The notes beneath the pieces are model-generated. The model searched no databases, was not told where the DNA came from, and saw nothing but the letters and a program-made list of their open reading frames with translations. The position numbers and the translations under genes were made by a program. Below are positions 34,538-43,192 of a DNA stretch of 64,000 nt, one piece after another. This stretch comes from GWF2-38-69 sp965228125. GTDB taxonomy: Bacteria > Verrucomicrobiota > Lentisphaeria > Victivallales > GWF2-38-69. The first letter of the stretch is position 1, and every line of letters starts with the position of its first letter. The DNA lies in the NCBI GenBank assembly GCA_965228125.1, contig OZ245791.1:620001-684000 (forward strand). Reading direction: 5' to 3'.

Positions 34538-34984
34538 ATGGATATAAATGGCTTTCTCATAAGAGCAAAGATTTCAGGGTATGCCACTGGTGGAGAAGGA
34601 AAAGAAATCAAATTAGATGACGGTGGACTAAAGTTTCTATACACAGAGAATGAATTAGAATATTCCGACATCTATTATGGCTTTAACCCTTTTGCAGGAC
34701 AGGAACTTGTCAGACAAAATAATAAAGTAATTTGGATGATGAATTACTTTGGCAAATCATTTTATCCACAAAATGAAATTATTCTAATTTACAGATTTCT
34801 TAAAAAAGCATTACAGAAACCTGAAAAAGACTTGCCATTAAGAGGACCAACAAAATTTTCGGATGATAAATTTACGTATTCAAATACTGTAAATGGTGAT
34901 ATAAACTTTTTCTCAGGAAAAGAAGAAATCAAAGAGGGAGAGAAGCTTATATACGAATTATATTATCATGGTGGAAACCTATAA
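34538..34984 (+). CDS. DUF5680 domain protein (cassette gene)
   Basis: 148 residues matching the DUF5680 pattern: FLIRAKISGYATGGEGKEIK, FLYTENELEYSDIYYGFNPF, AGQELVRQNNKVIWMMNYFG and LPLRGPTKF. Function is unknown; the family is common in cassettes and small bacterial operons. The ATG is 13 nt after attC 7. The last 54 nt of the gene lie in the 157-bp segment duplicated on the far side of the IS. Confidence 0.85.
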   Translation: MDINGFLIRAKISGYATGGEGKEIKLDDGGLKFLYTENELEYSDIYYGFNPFAGQELVRQNNKVIWMMNYFGKSFYPQNEIILIYRFLKKALQKPEKDLPLRGPTKFSDDKFTYSNTVNGDINFFSGKEEIKEGEKLIYELYYHGGNL

Positions 34985-35087
34985 AAATCAAGATAAATGC
35001 GTAACAAGTCATTTCAGCGAACCTCGCAAGGCTAGGTCGTTGAATTTTAAAGTTATAGAAGAACAAAAATAAAATTGGTATACTGTT
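34931..35087 (+). repeat. 157-bp target site duplication, left copy
   Basis: Identical by eye to 37011-37167. It contains the 3' end of the DUF5680 gene, the whole attC site 8 and 29 bp beyond. It directly abuts the left IR of IS copy 2. Very long target duplications are known for IS1634 and IS1549. Confidence 0.95.
34999..35058 (+). repeat. attC site 8
   Basis: 60 bp. GCGTAAC (34999-35005) faces GTTATAG (35052-35058). Inner arms CAGCGAACC and GGTCGTTG pair imperfectly around the loop TCGCAAGGCTA. It is very similar in sequence to attC site 1. Confidence 0.8.
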
Positions 35088-37010
35088 CCCGACTTCGGCG
35101 GTGGAATGATATTTTCCTGAGAAGCCAGCCTCAAGGTTTCAAAAAGTGGCCTTGTAGTGCCTAGTTATCTGCATAGATTCTTATTTCTTTAAAATTCCTA
35201 TTGAACTTACTTTGAAATGCTCTTAAATTATAGGAATAAGAAAAAGGAAAAACAAAATGTTCATAAGAGTAAAAAGCACGCCGAACAGCCCGAGACTATC
35301 AGTTCAAATAGTTGAGAATGTGAGAGATGGAGAGAAGGTTAAACAGAAGATAGTCAGACATGTAGGCATAGCAGCCAACGACAATGAGCTCAAAATGCTC
35401 AAAGACATGGCTGAATATATCAAAGCTAACCTGGAGAATGAAAAAGAACCGTATTTGATTGCTCCTGAAACAATGGCTGAGCTTGCCATAGAAGGCAGGA
35501 AACATAAGGAAGAAGTTCCTGATAATGTGAAACTCAAGGATGTGGAGGCCGTTCAGGATGTAGTAACTGGAATACACGATATTTACGGCGAAGTCTATCA
35601 TGAGCTTGGCTTTGACAAGGTTATACCAAGACCAGCATCGCATGAGAACGCTTTGAATAAGCTCTTTCATATTATAATGGGAAGAATAGCCTCGCCTGGC
35701 AGCAAAAGGCATACTGTGGAAATATTAGAGAGCAATTTTGGGATAAGCTTTTCTCTTGACTCGGTTTACAGGATGATGGACTTAATAGATGAAGAGTGCG
35801 TCAGAAGAATCAATATGTTTGCCAGGGATTCTGCTGAGCAGTTGCTCAAAGAAAAAGTCAGGGTGCTTTTTTATGATTGCACGACATTGTACTTTGAAAG
35901 TTTTACTCCAGATGAGCTTAAGCAAAATGGTTACAGCAAGGATTTGATGTTCAATCAGCCGCAGGTATTGCTTGCTCTAATAGCTACTGTTGAAGGGCTT
36001 CCTCTGGGATATGAGGTATTTCCAGGCTCTACTTTTGAAGGAAATACTCTCAGGACAATGATAGATAAGCTCAAAGATAATTATGATATTGAAAGCCTCA
36101 CATTTGTAGCAGACAGCGCTATGCTCAGCTCCGCCAATTTGGCATACCTGGAATCTGAAAAGATTAAGTACATAGTCGGATGCAGGATTAAGAACCAAAG
36201 CAAAGAGATAATATCCTCTATTCAGGATATATCATCCTATACCCAACTTGGAAACGAAAAAGCAAAAGAGATAGCCATCGGCGATAAAAGAATCATTTCC
36301 ACCTATAGTATAACAAGAGCTCAAAAAGACGCTAAAGATCGTGAGCAAAACATTTTAAGGATGAAGAAGAAACTTTCTGCCAGCAAAGATCCGAAATCCA
36401 TGATAAGCAACTCCGGTTATAAGAAATACCTAAAACTCAAGGGCGACTCGGAAATAGAAATCGACGAAGAGAAGATAGTCCAGTCAGCAAAATTTGACGG
36501 CCTTCATGCAGTAGTAACTAATGATATGGAAATTAGCCTCGAGGAAATAAATGAACAATACCATAACTTATGGCAGATAGAAGAGTGCTTCAGGATAACC
36601 AAGCACGACCTCAAGATAAGGCCAATATTCCATTGGACTCCCAATAGGATAAGAGCGCACATAGCAATATGCTTTATGTCGCTTGTCTGCGTAAGGCATG
36701 TAAGTTATAGAATTAAACTACAACATGAAGCCATGTCCCCTGAAAGAATAAGGACAGCATTGCTCTCATCAAACTTGAGAATTGTAAGGCACAAGAAAAC
36801 CAACCACCACTACGCGATACCTTCCAACGCCTCTCCAGAAGCAGTAAAAATCCACAAGATATTCGGAAAAGACTACTCCAAAACACCATTTGCTATAAAT
36901 ATCAGCAAATAAAACTCTTATCAACTATTGCCAGAAATAATGTAGTGCCTAGAAAAAAGGCACTATTATTGCCTATCAACATGTTATACAATTACACCGC
37001 CGAAGTCGGG
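35088..37010 (+). mobile_element. IS1634-family insertion sequence, copy 2
   Basis: 1923 bp with the same terminal inverted repeats as copy 1 (CCCGACTTCGGCGGTG) and the opposite orientation. It is flanked by perfect 157-bp direct repeats. Because the duplicated segment includes an attC, this IS is now bracketed by attC sites in the same orientation. Confidence 0.95.
35257..36912 (+). CDS. IS1634-family DDE transposase, copy 2
   Basis: 551 residues, full length, almost identical to copy 1; T replaces N in TPNRIRAH and H replaces Y in VKIHKIFG. Candidate DDE residues are D207, D286 and E442/E443. GGAAAAACAAA precedes the ATG. The element looks intact and potentially active. Confidence 0.95.
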   Translation: MFIRVKSTPNSPRLSVQIVENVRDGEKVKQKIVRHVGIAANDNELKMLKDMAEYIKANLENEKEPYLIAPETMAELAIEGRKHKEEVPDNVKLKDVEAVQDVVTGIHDIYGEVYHELGFDKVIPRPASHENALNKLFHIIMGRIASPGSKRHTVEILESNFGISFSLDSVYRMMDLIDEECVRRINMFARDSAEQLLKEKVRVLFYDCTTLYFESFTPDELKQNGYSKDLMFNQPQVLLALIATVEGLPLGYEVFPGSTFEGNTLRTMIDKLKDNYDIESLTFVADSAMLSSANLAYLESEKIKYIVGCRIKNQSKEIISSIQDISSYTQLGNEKAKEIAIGDKRIISTYSITRAQKDAKDREQNILRMKKKLSASKDPKSMISNSGYKKYLKLKGDSEIEIDEEKIVQSAKFDGLHAVVTNDMEISLEEINEQYHNLWQIEECFRITKHDLKIRPIFHWTPNRIRAHIAICFMSLVCVRHVSYRIKLQHEAMSPERIRTALLSSNLRIVRHKKTNHHYAIPSNASPEAVKIHKIFGKDYSKTPFAINISK

Positions 37011-37167
37011 AAAGAGGGAGAGAAGCTTATATACGAATTATATTATCATGGTGGAAACCTATAAAAATCAAGATAAATGCGTAACAAGTCATTTCAGCGA
37101 ACCTCGCAAGGCTAGGTCGTTGAATTTTAAAGTTATAGAAGAACAAAAATAAAATTGGTATACTGTT
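37011..37167 (+). repeat. 157-bp target site duplication, right copy
   Basis: The repeat of 34931-35087 on the right side of IS copy 2. It carries the last 18 codons of DUF5680 without a start, and a second attC copy. Confidence 0.95.
37079..37138 (+). repeat. attC site 8, duplicated copy
   Basis: Same 60 bp as 34999-35058, created by the IS target duplication. GCGTAAC at 37079-37085 and GTTATAG at 37132-37138. The array ends here; the next gene is on the opposite strand. Confidence 0.85.
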
Positions 37168-37250
37168 TAGCCTCAAAAATTTTATTATTTACTGTTGCAA
37201 TAGCAAAAGAACAGGAAATTATGTAGCTTTTGCGATATTTCTATTATCGA

Positions 37251-38663
37251 TTACTTGTCCCAGCATTCTATATCTTTGAGGTAGGCAAAGCTGTTTTTGC
37301 GGAACACAGGATTTTTGCCCTGTTTCAATTGTGAGATATAGTCATTAAGTACATCTATGGCTACTTTGCAAAGCAGTGTTATTGCTATCAGGTTCGTTAT
37401 TGCCATTAACCCCATGATAAGGTCAGCGGTATCCCAAACGATAAGCAGCTGCTGTATAGCGCCGTAAAATACCATGAAAATAACAGCTAAACGGTAGATA
37501 AATATAACTTTTTTGTTGCTGCTGATGTATTCGACATTTGTTTCTCCATAGTAATAGTTTCCGATTATGGAACTGAATGCAAAAAGAACTATGCAGAACG
37601 CAATAAACAAGTCTCCCCAGCCGCCCACTAATATAGATAGGGATTGTTGGGTTAGCTGTATCCCCTGTAAAGAGTTGTTATCATATACTCCGGCCAAAAG
37701 AATAATAAAAGCTGTAGCGCTACAGATTACTATAGTGTCGGTAAAAACTCCCAGAGCCTGAATTAGTCCCTGTTTTGCCGGATGGGAAGTAGTAGCAGTA
37801 GCAGCAGCGTTAGGAGCGCTTCCCATTCCTGCCTCATTTGAAAAGAGGCCTCTTCTGATACCTAAATCCAATGCTTTTTTGACAGCAACGCCAAGTATTC
37901 CTCCGGCAGCCTGCTTCAAGCCGAAAGCCGACTCGAAAATATTAACAAACATGGATGGTACCTGAGAAAAGTGCGTAAAGATCACATAGAAAACCACAGC
38001 GATATATGACAAAGCCATTATTGGAACCATTATTTCAGAAGCGGCGGCTATTCTTTTGATTCCACCGAATATTATCAAAGATGTGGCAATAGCAATAATC
38101 AAGCCGGTAACCCATAGCTCGGTGCCTGTAGCTTTTTGGAATGCATAGGCAATGGTGTTAGACTGAACTGAATTAAAAATAAAACCATAGCTGGCAATCA
38201 TTAGACATGCGAAAAACACTCCCATGTACTTATTTTTCAAGCCTTGCTTCATGTAATATGCAGGGCCGCCTCTGAAATGATTCCCTTCCCTTATTTTATA
38301 TACTTGGGCAAGAGTGCTTTCTATAAAGGCAGAAGCCCCTCCTACCAAAGCCACGATCCACATCCAGAAAACCGCTCCAGGGCCTCCTAATGCTATGGCT
38401 ATGGCGACTCCTGATATATTGCCTGTTCCTACTCTTGAAGCCAGTCCGATACAATATGCCTTGAATGAAGATATGCTTTTTTCTCCTGTGGAAGTCTTGG
38501 TGCTTTCCGTGAGCAGTTTGATCATATGGAATAGAAATCTGAACTGGACGAATCTTGTTTTGATCGTAAAAAATATCCCTAGAATAATAAGCAAATATAC
38601 TAGGATGTAAGACCACATAATGTTGTTAACCGGAACCACAAAATATGTATGTAAGAATTCCAT
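37251..38663 (-). CDS. Alanine/glycine:cation symporter (AGCS family)
   Basis: 470 residues, about 10-11 membrane helices. Family motifs are FVQFRFLFHMIKLL, GTGNISGVAIAIALGGPGAVFWMW and GLFSNEAGMGSAPNAAATA. It imports alanine or glycine with Na+ or H+. The short C-terminal tail (DIECWDK) is cytoplasmic. It is a single gene, divergent from glycerate kinase. Confidence 0.93.
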   Translation of the reverse strand: MEFLHTYFVVPVNNIMWSYILVYLLIILGIFFTIKTRFVQFRFLFHMIKLLTESTKTSTGEKSISSFKAYCIGLASRVGTGNISGVAIAIALGGPGAVFWMWIVALVGGASAFIESTLAQVYKIREGNHFRGGPAYYMKQGLKNKYMGVFFACLMIASYGFIFNSVQSNTIAYAFQKATGTELWVTGLIIAIATSLIIFGGIKRIAAASEIMVPIMALSYIAVVFYVIFTHFSQVPSMFVNIFESAFGLKQAAGGILGVAVKKALDLGIRRGLFSNEAGMGSAPNAAATATTSHPAKQGLIQALGVFTDTIVICSATAFIILLAGVYDNNSLQGIQLTQQSLSILVGGWGDLFIAFCIVLFAFSSIIGNYYYGETNVEYISSNKKVIFIYRLAVIFMVFYGAIQQLLIVWDTADLIMGLMAITNLIAITLLCKVAIDVLNDYISQLKQGKNPVFRKNSFAYLKDIECWDK

Positions 38664-38867
38664 AATTACGCCTTTCTAAATATTTCCAATTTTTAAAATT
38701 ACCATGTTTTATATCATATGAATTGGCAAGATGGAAGACCAGTATTGTTTTTTATGTTAAGTATCTAAAACAAGTTAAAAGTCCCCTACTACAATTCAAT
38801 CTTTTCGATGATATAATAAAAAGTCTATTTTTGTTGTAATTTTTGGCACGAAGGGGGATTTTGCGGC

Positions 38868-40016
38868 ATGAAAATTGTTTTGGCGTTCGATTCATTTAAA
38901 GGATGTTTATCTTCAGAAGACATTATAAAAACTTCTACAGAAGCGATAAGAAGAATAATTCCTACAGCAGAAATCAAAGGGTTTATTATAGCGGATGGAG
39001 GGGAAGGGACTCTCAATGCTCTGGTATATGGCATAAACGGAAAAATCATAAAAAAAGATTTTACTAATCTTGAAGGTAAAATTATTGGCTCCGGTATAGG
39101 TGCAGTTAACGACATTTGCATTATTGAGTGTGCCCAAACAGTAGGAATCCCACAATCGACACGCAAAAATGTTGAATTCAAGACAAGCAAAGGGATGGGG
39201 GAACAAATAAAGTTTGCCCTCGATTCGGGCTTTAGGAAGTTTGTCATTGGACTTGGCGGCAGCGGCACTAACGATGTAGGGCTAGGAGTAATTGGCGAAC
39301 TTGGATATCAATTCATAGATGACAGAGGAAATAAAGTCGAACCATTGTTGAATAATATCCATGAAATTTCGAAGATAGATGAAAGCAATGTCGATAAGCG
39401 TATTTACGATTCCGAATTCACTATACTTAGTGATGTAAAGAACCCTTTGTGCGGAAAGAGCGGTGCGACATATGTTTATGGCCCACAGAAAGGGGTCAGG
39501 GAAGATCAGCTTGAATATTTTGACAAAGGTATTTTTAAATTCTCAGAAATAGCATCCAGACATTTTGGCTTCGATAAATCTTTCGAAAAGGGGGCAGGAG
39601 CAGCTGGCGGGCTGGGGTACGCTTTCCTTCAATTCTTCAATGGTAAAACTGTTTCAGGAATTGATTATATATTGGAAGCTTTGAACATAAGAGAAGCTAT
39701 TAAAAACTCTGATGTAGTGTTCACGGGTGAAGGGAAAACTGATATTCAGACAGCTAACGGCAAAGTGGCAATCGGCGTTGCCGAACTAGCAAAACAATTC
39801 GGAAAACCCGTCATATTAATTTCAGGAGCTCTTTCGGAAGATGCTTACGGATTGCATGAGTACGGCATAGATTATCTTTCTTCTATTCAGGACTATCCTG
39901 CTAGGTTGGAAGATGTAATTGAACCTTTAGCAGCATCAAGACTATTGGCTCACAGAGTAGAAGAGACTGTAAGGCTGCTTTTGGTCGGTAGAAAACTAAC
40001 GGAGGATAAGGAGTAA
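38868..40016 (+). CDS. Glycerate kinase (GK1/GarK family)
   Basis: 382 residues. It phosphorylates D-glycerate, giving 2-phosphoglycerate in the GarK/GlxK class. Motifs are MKIVLAFDSFKGCLSSEDI, IADGGEGTLNAL, GLGGSGTNDVGLG, GAGAAGGLGYAF and GEGKTDIQTANGKVAIGVA. The gene is followed after 5 bp by a GntP-type permease gene, whose Shine-Dalgarno (AAGGAG) lies across this stop codon. Together they form a glycerate uptake and entry module. Confidence 0.93.
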   Translation: MKIVLAFDSFKGCLSSEDIIKTSTEAIRRIIPTAEIKGFIIADGGEGTLNALVYGINGKIIKKDFTNLEGKIIGSGIGAVNDICIIECAQTVGIPQSTRKNVEFKTSKGMGEQIKFALDSGFRKFVIGLGGSGTNDVGLGVIGELGYQFIDDRGNKVEPLLNNIHEISKIDESNVDKRIYDSEFTILSDVKNPLCGKSGATYVYGPQKGVREDQLEYFDKGIFKFSEIASRHFGFDKSFEKGAGAAGGLGYAFLQFFNGKTVSGIDYILEALNIREAIKNSDVVFTGEGKTDIQTANGKVAIGVAELAKQFGKPVILISGALSEDAYGLHEYGIDYLSSIQDYPARLEDVIEPLAASRLLAHRVEETVRLLLVGRKLTEDKE

Positions 40017-40021
40017 GTATT

Positions 40022-41362
40022 ATGTTTATAAGCGCAGGAACTATGACTATTATCGCTTTGGTTGTTTCCATTGTTTTTATTATTGTATTAACTGCCCGCT
40101 ATAAGGTTAACGCATTTATAGTGCTTATCCTAGCAGGAGTATTGTATGGTGTGTTAGTAAGTATGCCCATGGGTGATATTATCCAGAATATCCAAAAAGG
40201 CTTTGGGAATACTTTGGGATATATCGGTATAGTAATCATAGCAGGTACAATGATGGGAATAATCCTGGAAAGAACCGGAGCTGCTTTTTCTATTACCAAT
40301 GCCATTCTTAAAATAATAGGTAGTAGATTCCCAAATCTTGCGTTAACTATCGCCGGTTACATCACCTCAATTGCAGTTTTCTGTGATTCTGGTTTTGTGA
40401 TCTTGAATTCGATAAACAAAGCCTTGGCAAAGAAATCTAAGCTTTCCATTACCGTAACTTCGGTGTCTCTTGCTACTGGCCTATTTGCGAGTCATTGTTT
40501 GATCCCGCCTGCTACGGGGCCTATAGCTGCCGCTCAAATCATAGGGGCCAATGTCGGGTTCCTGATGATTATAGGAGCTGCAGTAGCTTTATTTGCTGCC
40601 GCTGCAGGTTTTTTATGGGCGACGTTTGTTGCTAAAAAATATTATGTCGAACCGAACATAGCAGAAAGTTACGAAGAACTCATTAGTGAATACGGGAAAC
40701 TTCCTTCAGCGGGAAAAGCCGTTATGCCAATAGTTGTACCTATTTTTTTGATACTCTTGTCGTCTTTGGCTAATCCTAAATTAGATTTGATTCCGCAAGG
40801 CAAATGCGTAGATTTTTTGAATTTTATAGGCAGCCCGTCAATTGCATTGATCATAGGATTATTTACAGCGCTTGTTCTACTTGTTCCCAAAGAAAAAATG
40901 AAAGAGGCTGTTAATGAGTGGTTTACTGAAGGTGTCAAGAGAGCGGCATTGATAGTAGCTATTACAGGGGCAGGCGGAGCGTTTGGACAGGTGCTGAAAG
41001 GTTCTCCAATTGGAGATTTTTTAGGAGGCACTCTTTCTCACTGGCATCTTGGATTATTGTTGCCTTTTATAATATCAGCTGCTCTCAAAACAGCTCAGGG
41101 ATCTTCGACTGTAGCTCTTATTACGGCATCTTCCATTATAGCCCCGATAATGCCAGTGCTTGGATTAAATCCATTGCTTGTTGTGGCGGCTATAGGTGCT
41201 GGAGCAATGACGTTCTCTCATGCGAACGATTCCTATTTCTGGGTGGTAACACAGTTCTCAGATATGGAAACGTCAGTTTCGTATAAGGTTTACTCTGTCG
41301 CGACTTTGATACAGGGCTGCGTAGCAATGATCGTTATTTATGCAATATCTTTATTTATCTAG
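40022..41362 (+). CDS. GntP-family permease (probable glycerate or gluconate uptake)
   Basis: 446 residues, about 12 hydrophobic segments. The family is seen in FCDSGFVILNSINKALAKKS, TGLFASHCLIPPATGPIAAA, ITGAGGAFGQVLKGSPIGD and GAMTFSHANDSYFWVVTQFS, typical of GntP/GntT gluconate:H+ symporters. Coupling to glycerate kinase suggests glycerate as the substrate (inference). It overlaps the convergent Memo-fusion gene by 12 bp at the 3' end. Confidence 0.92.
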   Translation: MFISAGTMTIIALVVSIVFIIVLTARYKVNAFIVLILAGVLYGVLVSMPMGDIIQNIQKGFGNTLGYIGIVIIAGTMMGIILERTGAAFSITNAILKIIGSRFPNLALTIAGYITSIAVFCDSGFVILNSINKALAKKSKLSITVTSVSLATGLFASHCLIPPATGPIAAAQIIGANVGFLMIIGAAVALFAAAAGFLWATFVAKKYYVEPNIAESYEELISEYGKLPSAGKAVMPIVVPIFLILLSSLANPKLDLIPQGKCVDFLNFIGSPSIALIIGLFTALVLLVPKEKMKEAVNEWFTEGVKRAALIVAITGAGGAFGQVLKGSPIGDFLGGTLSHWHLGLLLPFIISAALKTAQGSSTVALITASSIIAPIMPVLGLNPLLVVAAIGAGAMTFSHANDSYFWVVTQFSDMETSVSYKVYSVATLIQGCVAMIVIYAISLFI

Positions 41363-42910
41363 GCTGGTTTCTTTTATCGGCTGAGCCTTTAAAGGAGCAT
41401 TGGATGGCATTTTGAATTTTTCTACCTGAAATATCATAAAAGATGCATCTTTCCAAGAATCGGACGGAAGGAAAGCCTTTCTGGATAGATGTTTAAGGGT
41501 TTCTTCCAGATTCCAGCCTTGTTCAGTAGCCACCTGAGGAAGAAATACCGCTGAATGTCCGTCTTTTTGCAGGATAATTCCATCTTTTCCTAAGACTATA
41601 TCTTTGTAGGTATTTATCTTTTCAGGCGTAGTAAGTACAGATATTTCATAACCCAAAAACGGGAGTTCTTTCTTTGTCACTGGAGAAAAACGCCTGTCCC
41701 CGAAAGCTGAACTTATAGCTAGATTTATTACAGCCTCATAAAGTGGGTAAACCGGATATATGTTGCCTATACATCCGCGGAGCTCGCCGTTTTCGGAAAT
41801 GGTAACAAAAACGCCTTTTTCTGCTTTCATAGGTTCAGTTATTTCTAGTTTTAATTCATCAGGAGACGGGATTTTGCCGTTATCCAGAAAATATTCTACT
41901 GATTTTGCTGCCGCCATAAGAAGTGCATTTTTGTCGTTTTCAGTTAATTGGTTTTCTATGCTATTTTCCGTTTTGATTTCTGTCGGTTTTTGTGTCTCCC
42001 ATTTGCCTGTGAAGCCAATGGCGAAATAACTTACGCTGTTGCTGAAATCCTTTGTAATTTTGCCTGAAGTCGAATAGTTGAGCAGATATGATTTGGTATC
42101 CTTAGGCAGTATTTGAAGCAGAAGTTCTATGCCGCATTTACCACAGATAGTATCGTCTGTTCTTTTTATAAAATTCCTAAAACCGATATAGTCAAGGTTG
42201 AGAATATTCTTTACTGCTTCCATGTCCAGAATTTTCAGTTCGACTTCGGTATTTCCGTCAGAGGGAAAGGGCAGATAATCGTAATTGTCACCATAATGAG
42301 TGAAGTCCGAACTTATAATTACCAGCGTGTCATTCTCCATCATCGGTTTTAACTCTTCACTCAATTTCTCAATAGTTTCATCGTCTAGTGAGCCAAGCAT
42401 GATTGGAACTATTTTAAAATCGGTTAATGCGCATTGAAGAAGGGGTATTTCTATTTGTATGCTGTGCTCCCTGTAGTGGGCAAGATAGTTTAGTTTGCAG
42501 TATTGGGGAAGCTTTTTTAGTTTCGAAGTGAATTCTGTATCCACCTCGACTTTCCCGAGAGGCGTAGTGAAATATTTTACATCAGGCACGCTGAATTGAT
42601 TGGGCAATAGGACACGATGAGAAGTTCCGATAATCATTACTCTGGGGTACTTCTTTCCGACTATTTCCTTAATGCCATAGGCTGCGGTCTGCGCGGAGAA
42701 CTCATATCCAGCATGCGGAAGAATAAGGGCGATTACATTACCTAGTTTTTGCGGTTTTGCTTTGTTTAAATACTTATCTATCTGAAGTTGCAATATCTCT
42801 TTATTGGATGGATACCACGAACCGGCAAGAGGCGAAACTATCTCATCAGAAGAATGGATATTGATAAGCAATGTGAAAAATATAACGATACATATAAAAA
42901 GTCTACTCAT
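41351..42910 (-). CDS. Secreted AmmeMemoRadiSam protein: Memo (B) fused to AMMECR1 (A)
   Basis: 519 residues. The start at 42910 is chosen because AGAGAGG lies upstream and a signal peptide (MSRLFICIVIFFTLLINIHS) begins there; a longer ORF would translate tRNA remnant DNA. Residues about 25-290 are a Memo domain (LAGSWYPSNKEILQLQ, ALILPHAGYEFSA, YREHSIQIEIPLLQ, ISSDFTHYGD). Residues about 330-510 are AMMECR1 (KGVFVTISENGELRGCIGNI, FGDRRFSPVTKKEL). The A and B components usually act with a radical SAM protein; none is nearby. Molecular function is not established. Confidence 0.85.
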   Translation of the reverse strand: MSRLFICIVIFFTLLINIHSSDEIVSPLAGSWYPSNKEILQLQIDKYLNKAKPQKLGNVIALILPHAGYEFSAQTAAYGIKEIVGKKYPRVMIIGTSHRVLLPNQFSVPDVKYFTTPLGKVEVDTEFTSKLKKLPQYCKLNYLAHYREHSIQIEIPLLQCALTDFKIVPIMLGSLDDETIEKLSEELKPMMENDTLVIISSDFTHYGDNYDYLPFPSDGNTEVELKILDMEAVKNILNLDYIGFRNFIKRTDDTICGKCGIELLLQILPKDTKSYLLNYSTSGKITKDFSNSVSYFAIGFTGKWETQKPTEIKTENSIENQLTENDKNALLMAAAKSVEYFLDNGKIPSPDELKLEITEPMKAEKGVFVTISENGELRGCIGNIYPVYPLYEAVINLAISSAFGDRRFSPVTKKELPFLGYEISVLTTPEKINTYKDIVLGKDGIILQKDGHSAVFLPQVATEQGWNLEETLKHLSRKAFLPSDSWKDASFMIFQVEKFKMPSNAPLKAQPIKETSLDK

Positions 42911-42930
42911 ATAAACCTCTCTTGTAAAAA

Positions 42931-42977
42931 TGGTAGCGGGGATTGGAATCAAACCAATGACTTTCAGATTATGAGTC
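42931..42977 (-). pseudogene. 3' fragment of a tRNA-Met gene
   Basis: Read on the minus strand it matches the 3' part of a tRNA. The anticodon loop has CTCATAATC (anticodon CAT), the T arm is TTGGTTTGATTCCAATC and the acceptor end is CCCCGCTACCA. The T loop has T where the invariant C56 should be. No D arm or 5' acceptor strand lies upstream, so it cannot be a working tRNA. Such fragments are typical scars of integration at a tRNA gene. Confidence 0.7.
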
Positions 42978-43192
42978 AATTATATCGGTTTTTATCTAAA
43001 TTCAATTATGCTGATTTGAGACCCCCTGCACAACTGGGAAGATTATCATTTTCTAAAAATTGCTGATATTTTCCTGAGAGAAACTTCTTTTCCCGAAGAA
43101 AGAGTTAAATATTTTTCTCTTTTTGTAATGAAAATCCGAAGGTTTACAGAATTTTGTGTAAACTTTCTAGCTCGTAGCGTGCATAGCATTCT

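Larger units (their letters stand above)
34094..37138 (+). mobile_element. Integron-type cassette array, second stretch, interrupted by an IS
   Basis: Two cassettes (CsaA-like, DUF5680) with attC sites at 34453 and 34999, a GTTAAAA half-site at 34094-34100 marking the left edge, and a duplicated attC at 37079 beyond the IS. Start codons lie 8 and 13 nt after the boxes. It is separated from the first stretch by about 9.5 kb of other genes. No integrase is present. Confidence 0.72.

Noticed and set aside
35299..35712. Minus-strand ORFs inside the IS copies (also 29275-29688)
   Set aside because: They are antisense shadows of the transposase gene, repeated in both copies only because the IS is repeated.
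27977..37010. Composite transposon formed by the two IS copies
   Set aside because: Each copy has its own target duplication (6 bp and 157 bp), which indicates two independent insertions.
42931..42977. Functional tRNA-Met gene
   Set aside because: Only the anticodon loop, T arm and 3' acceptor strand exist; there is no D arm or 5' acceptor strand, and the T loop lacks its invariant C.
42911..42979. N-terminal extension of the Memo-AMMECR1 protein
   Set aside because: The extra residues are a translation of the tRNA-Met fragment; the ATG at 42910 has a ribosome-binding site and starts a signal peptide.
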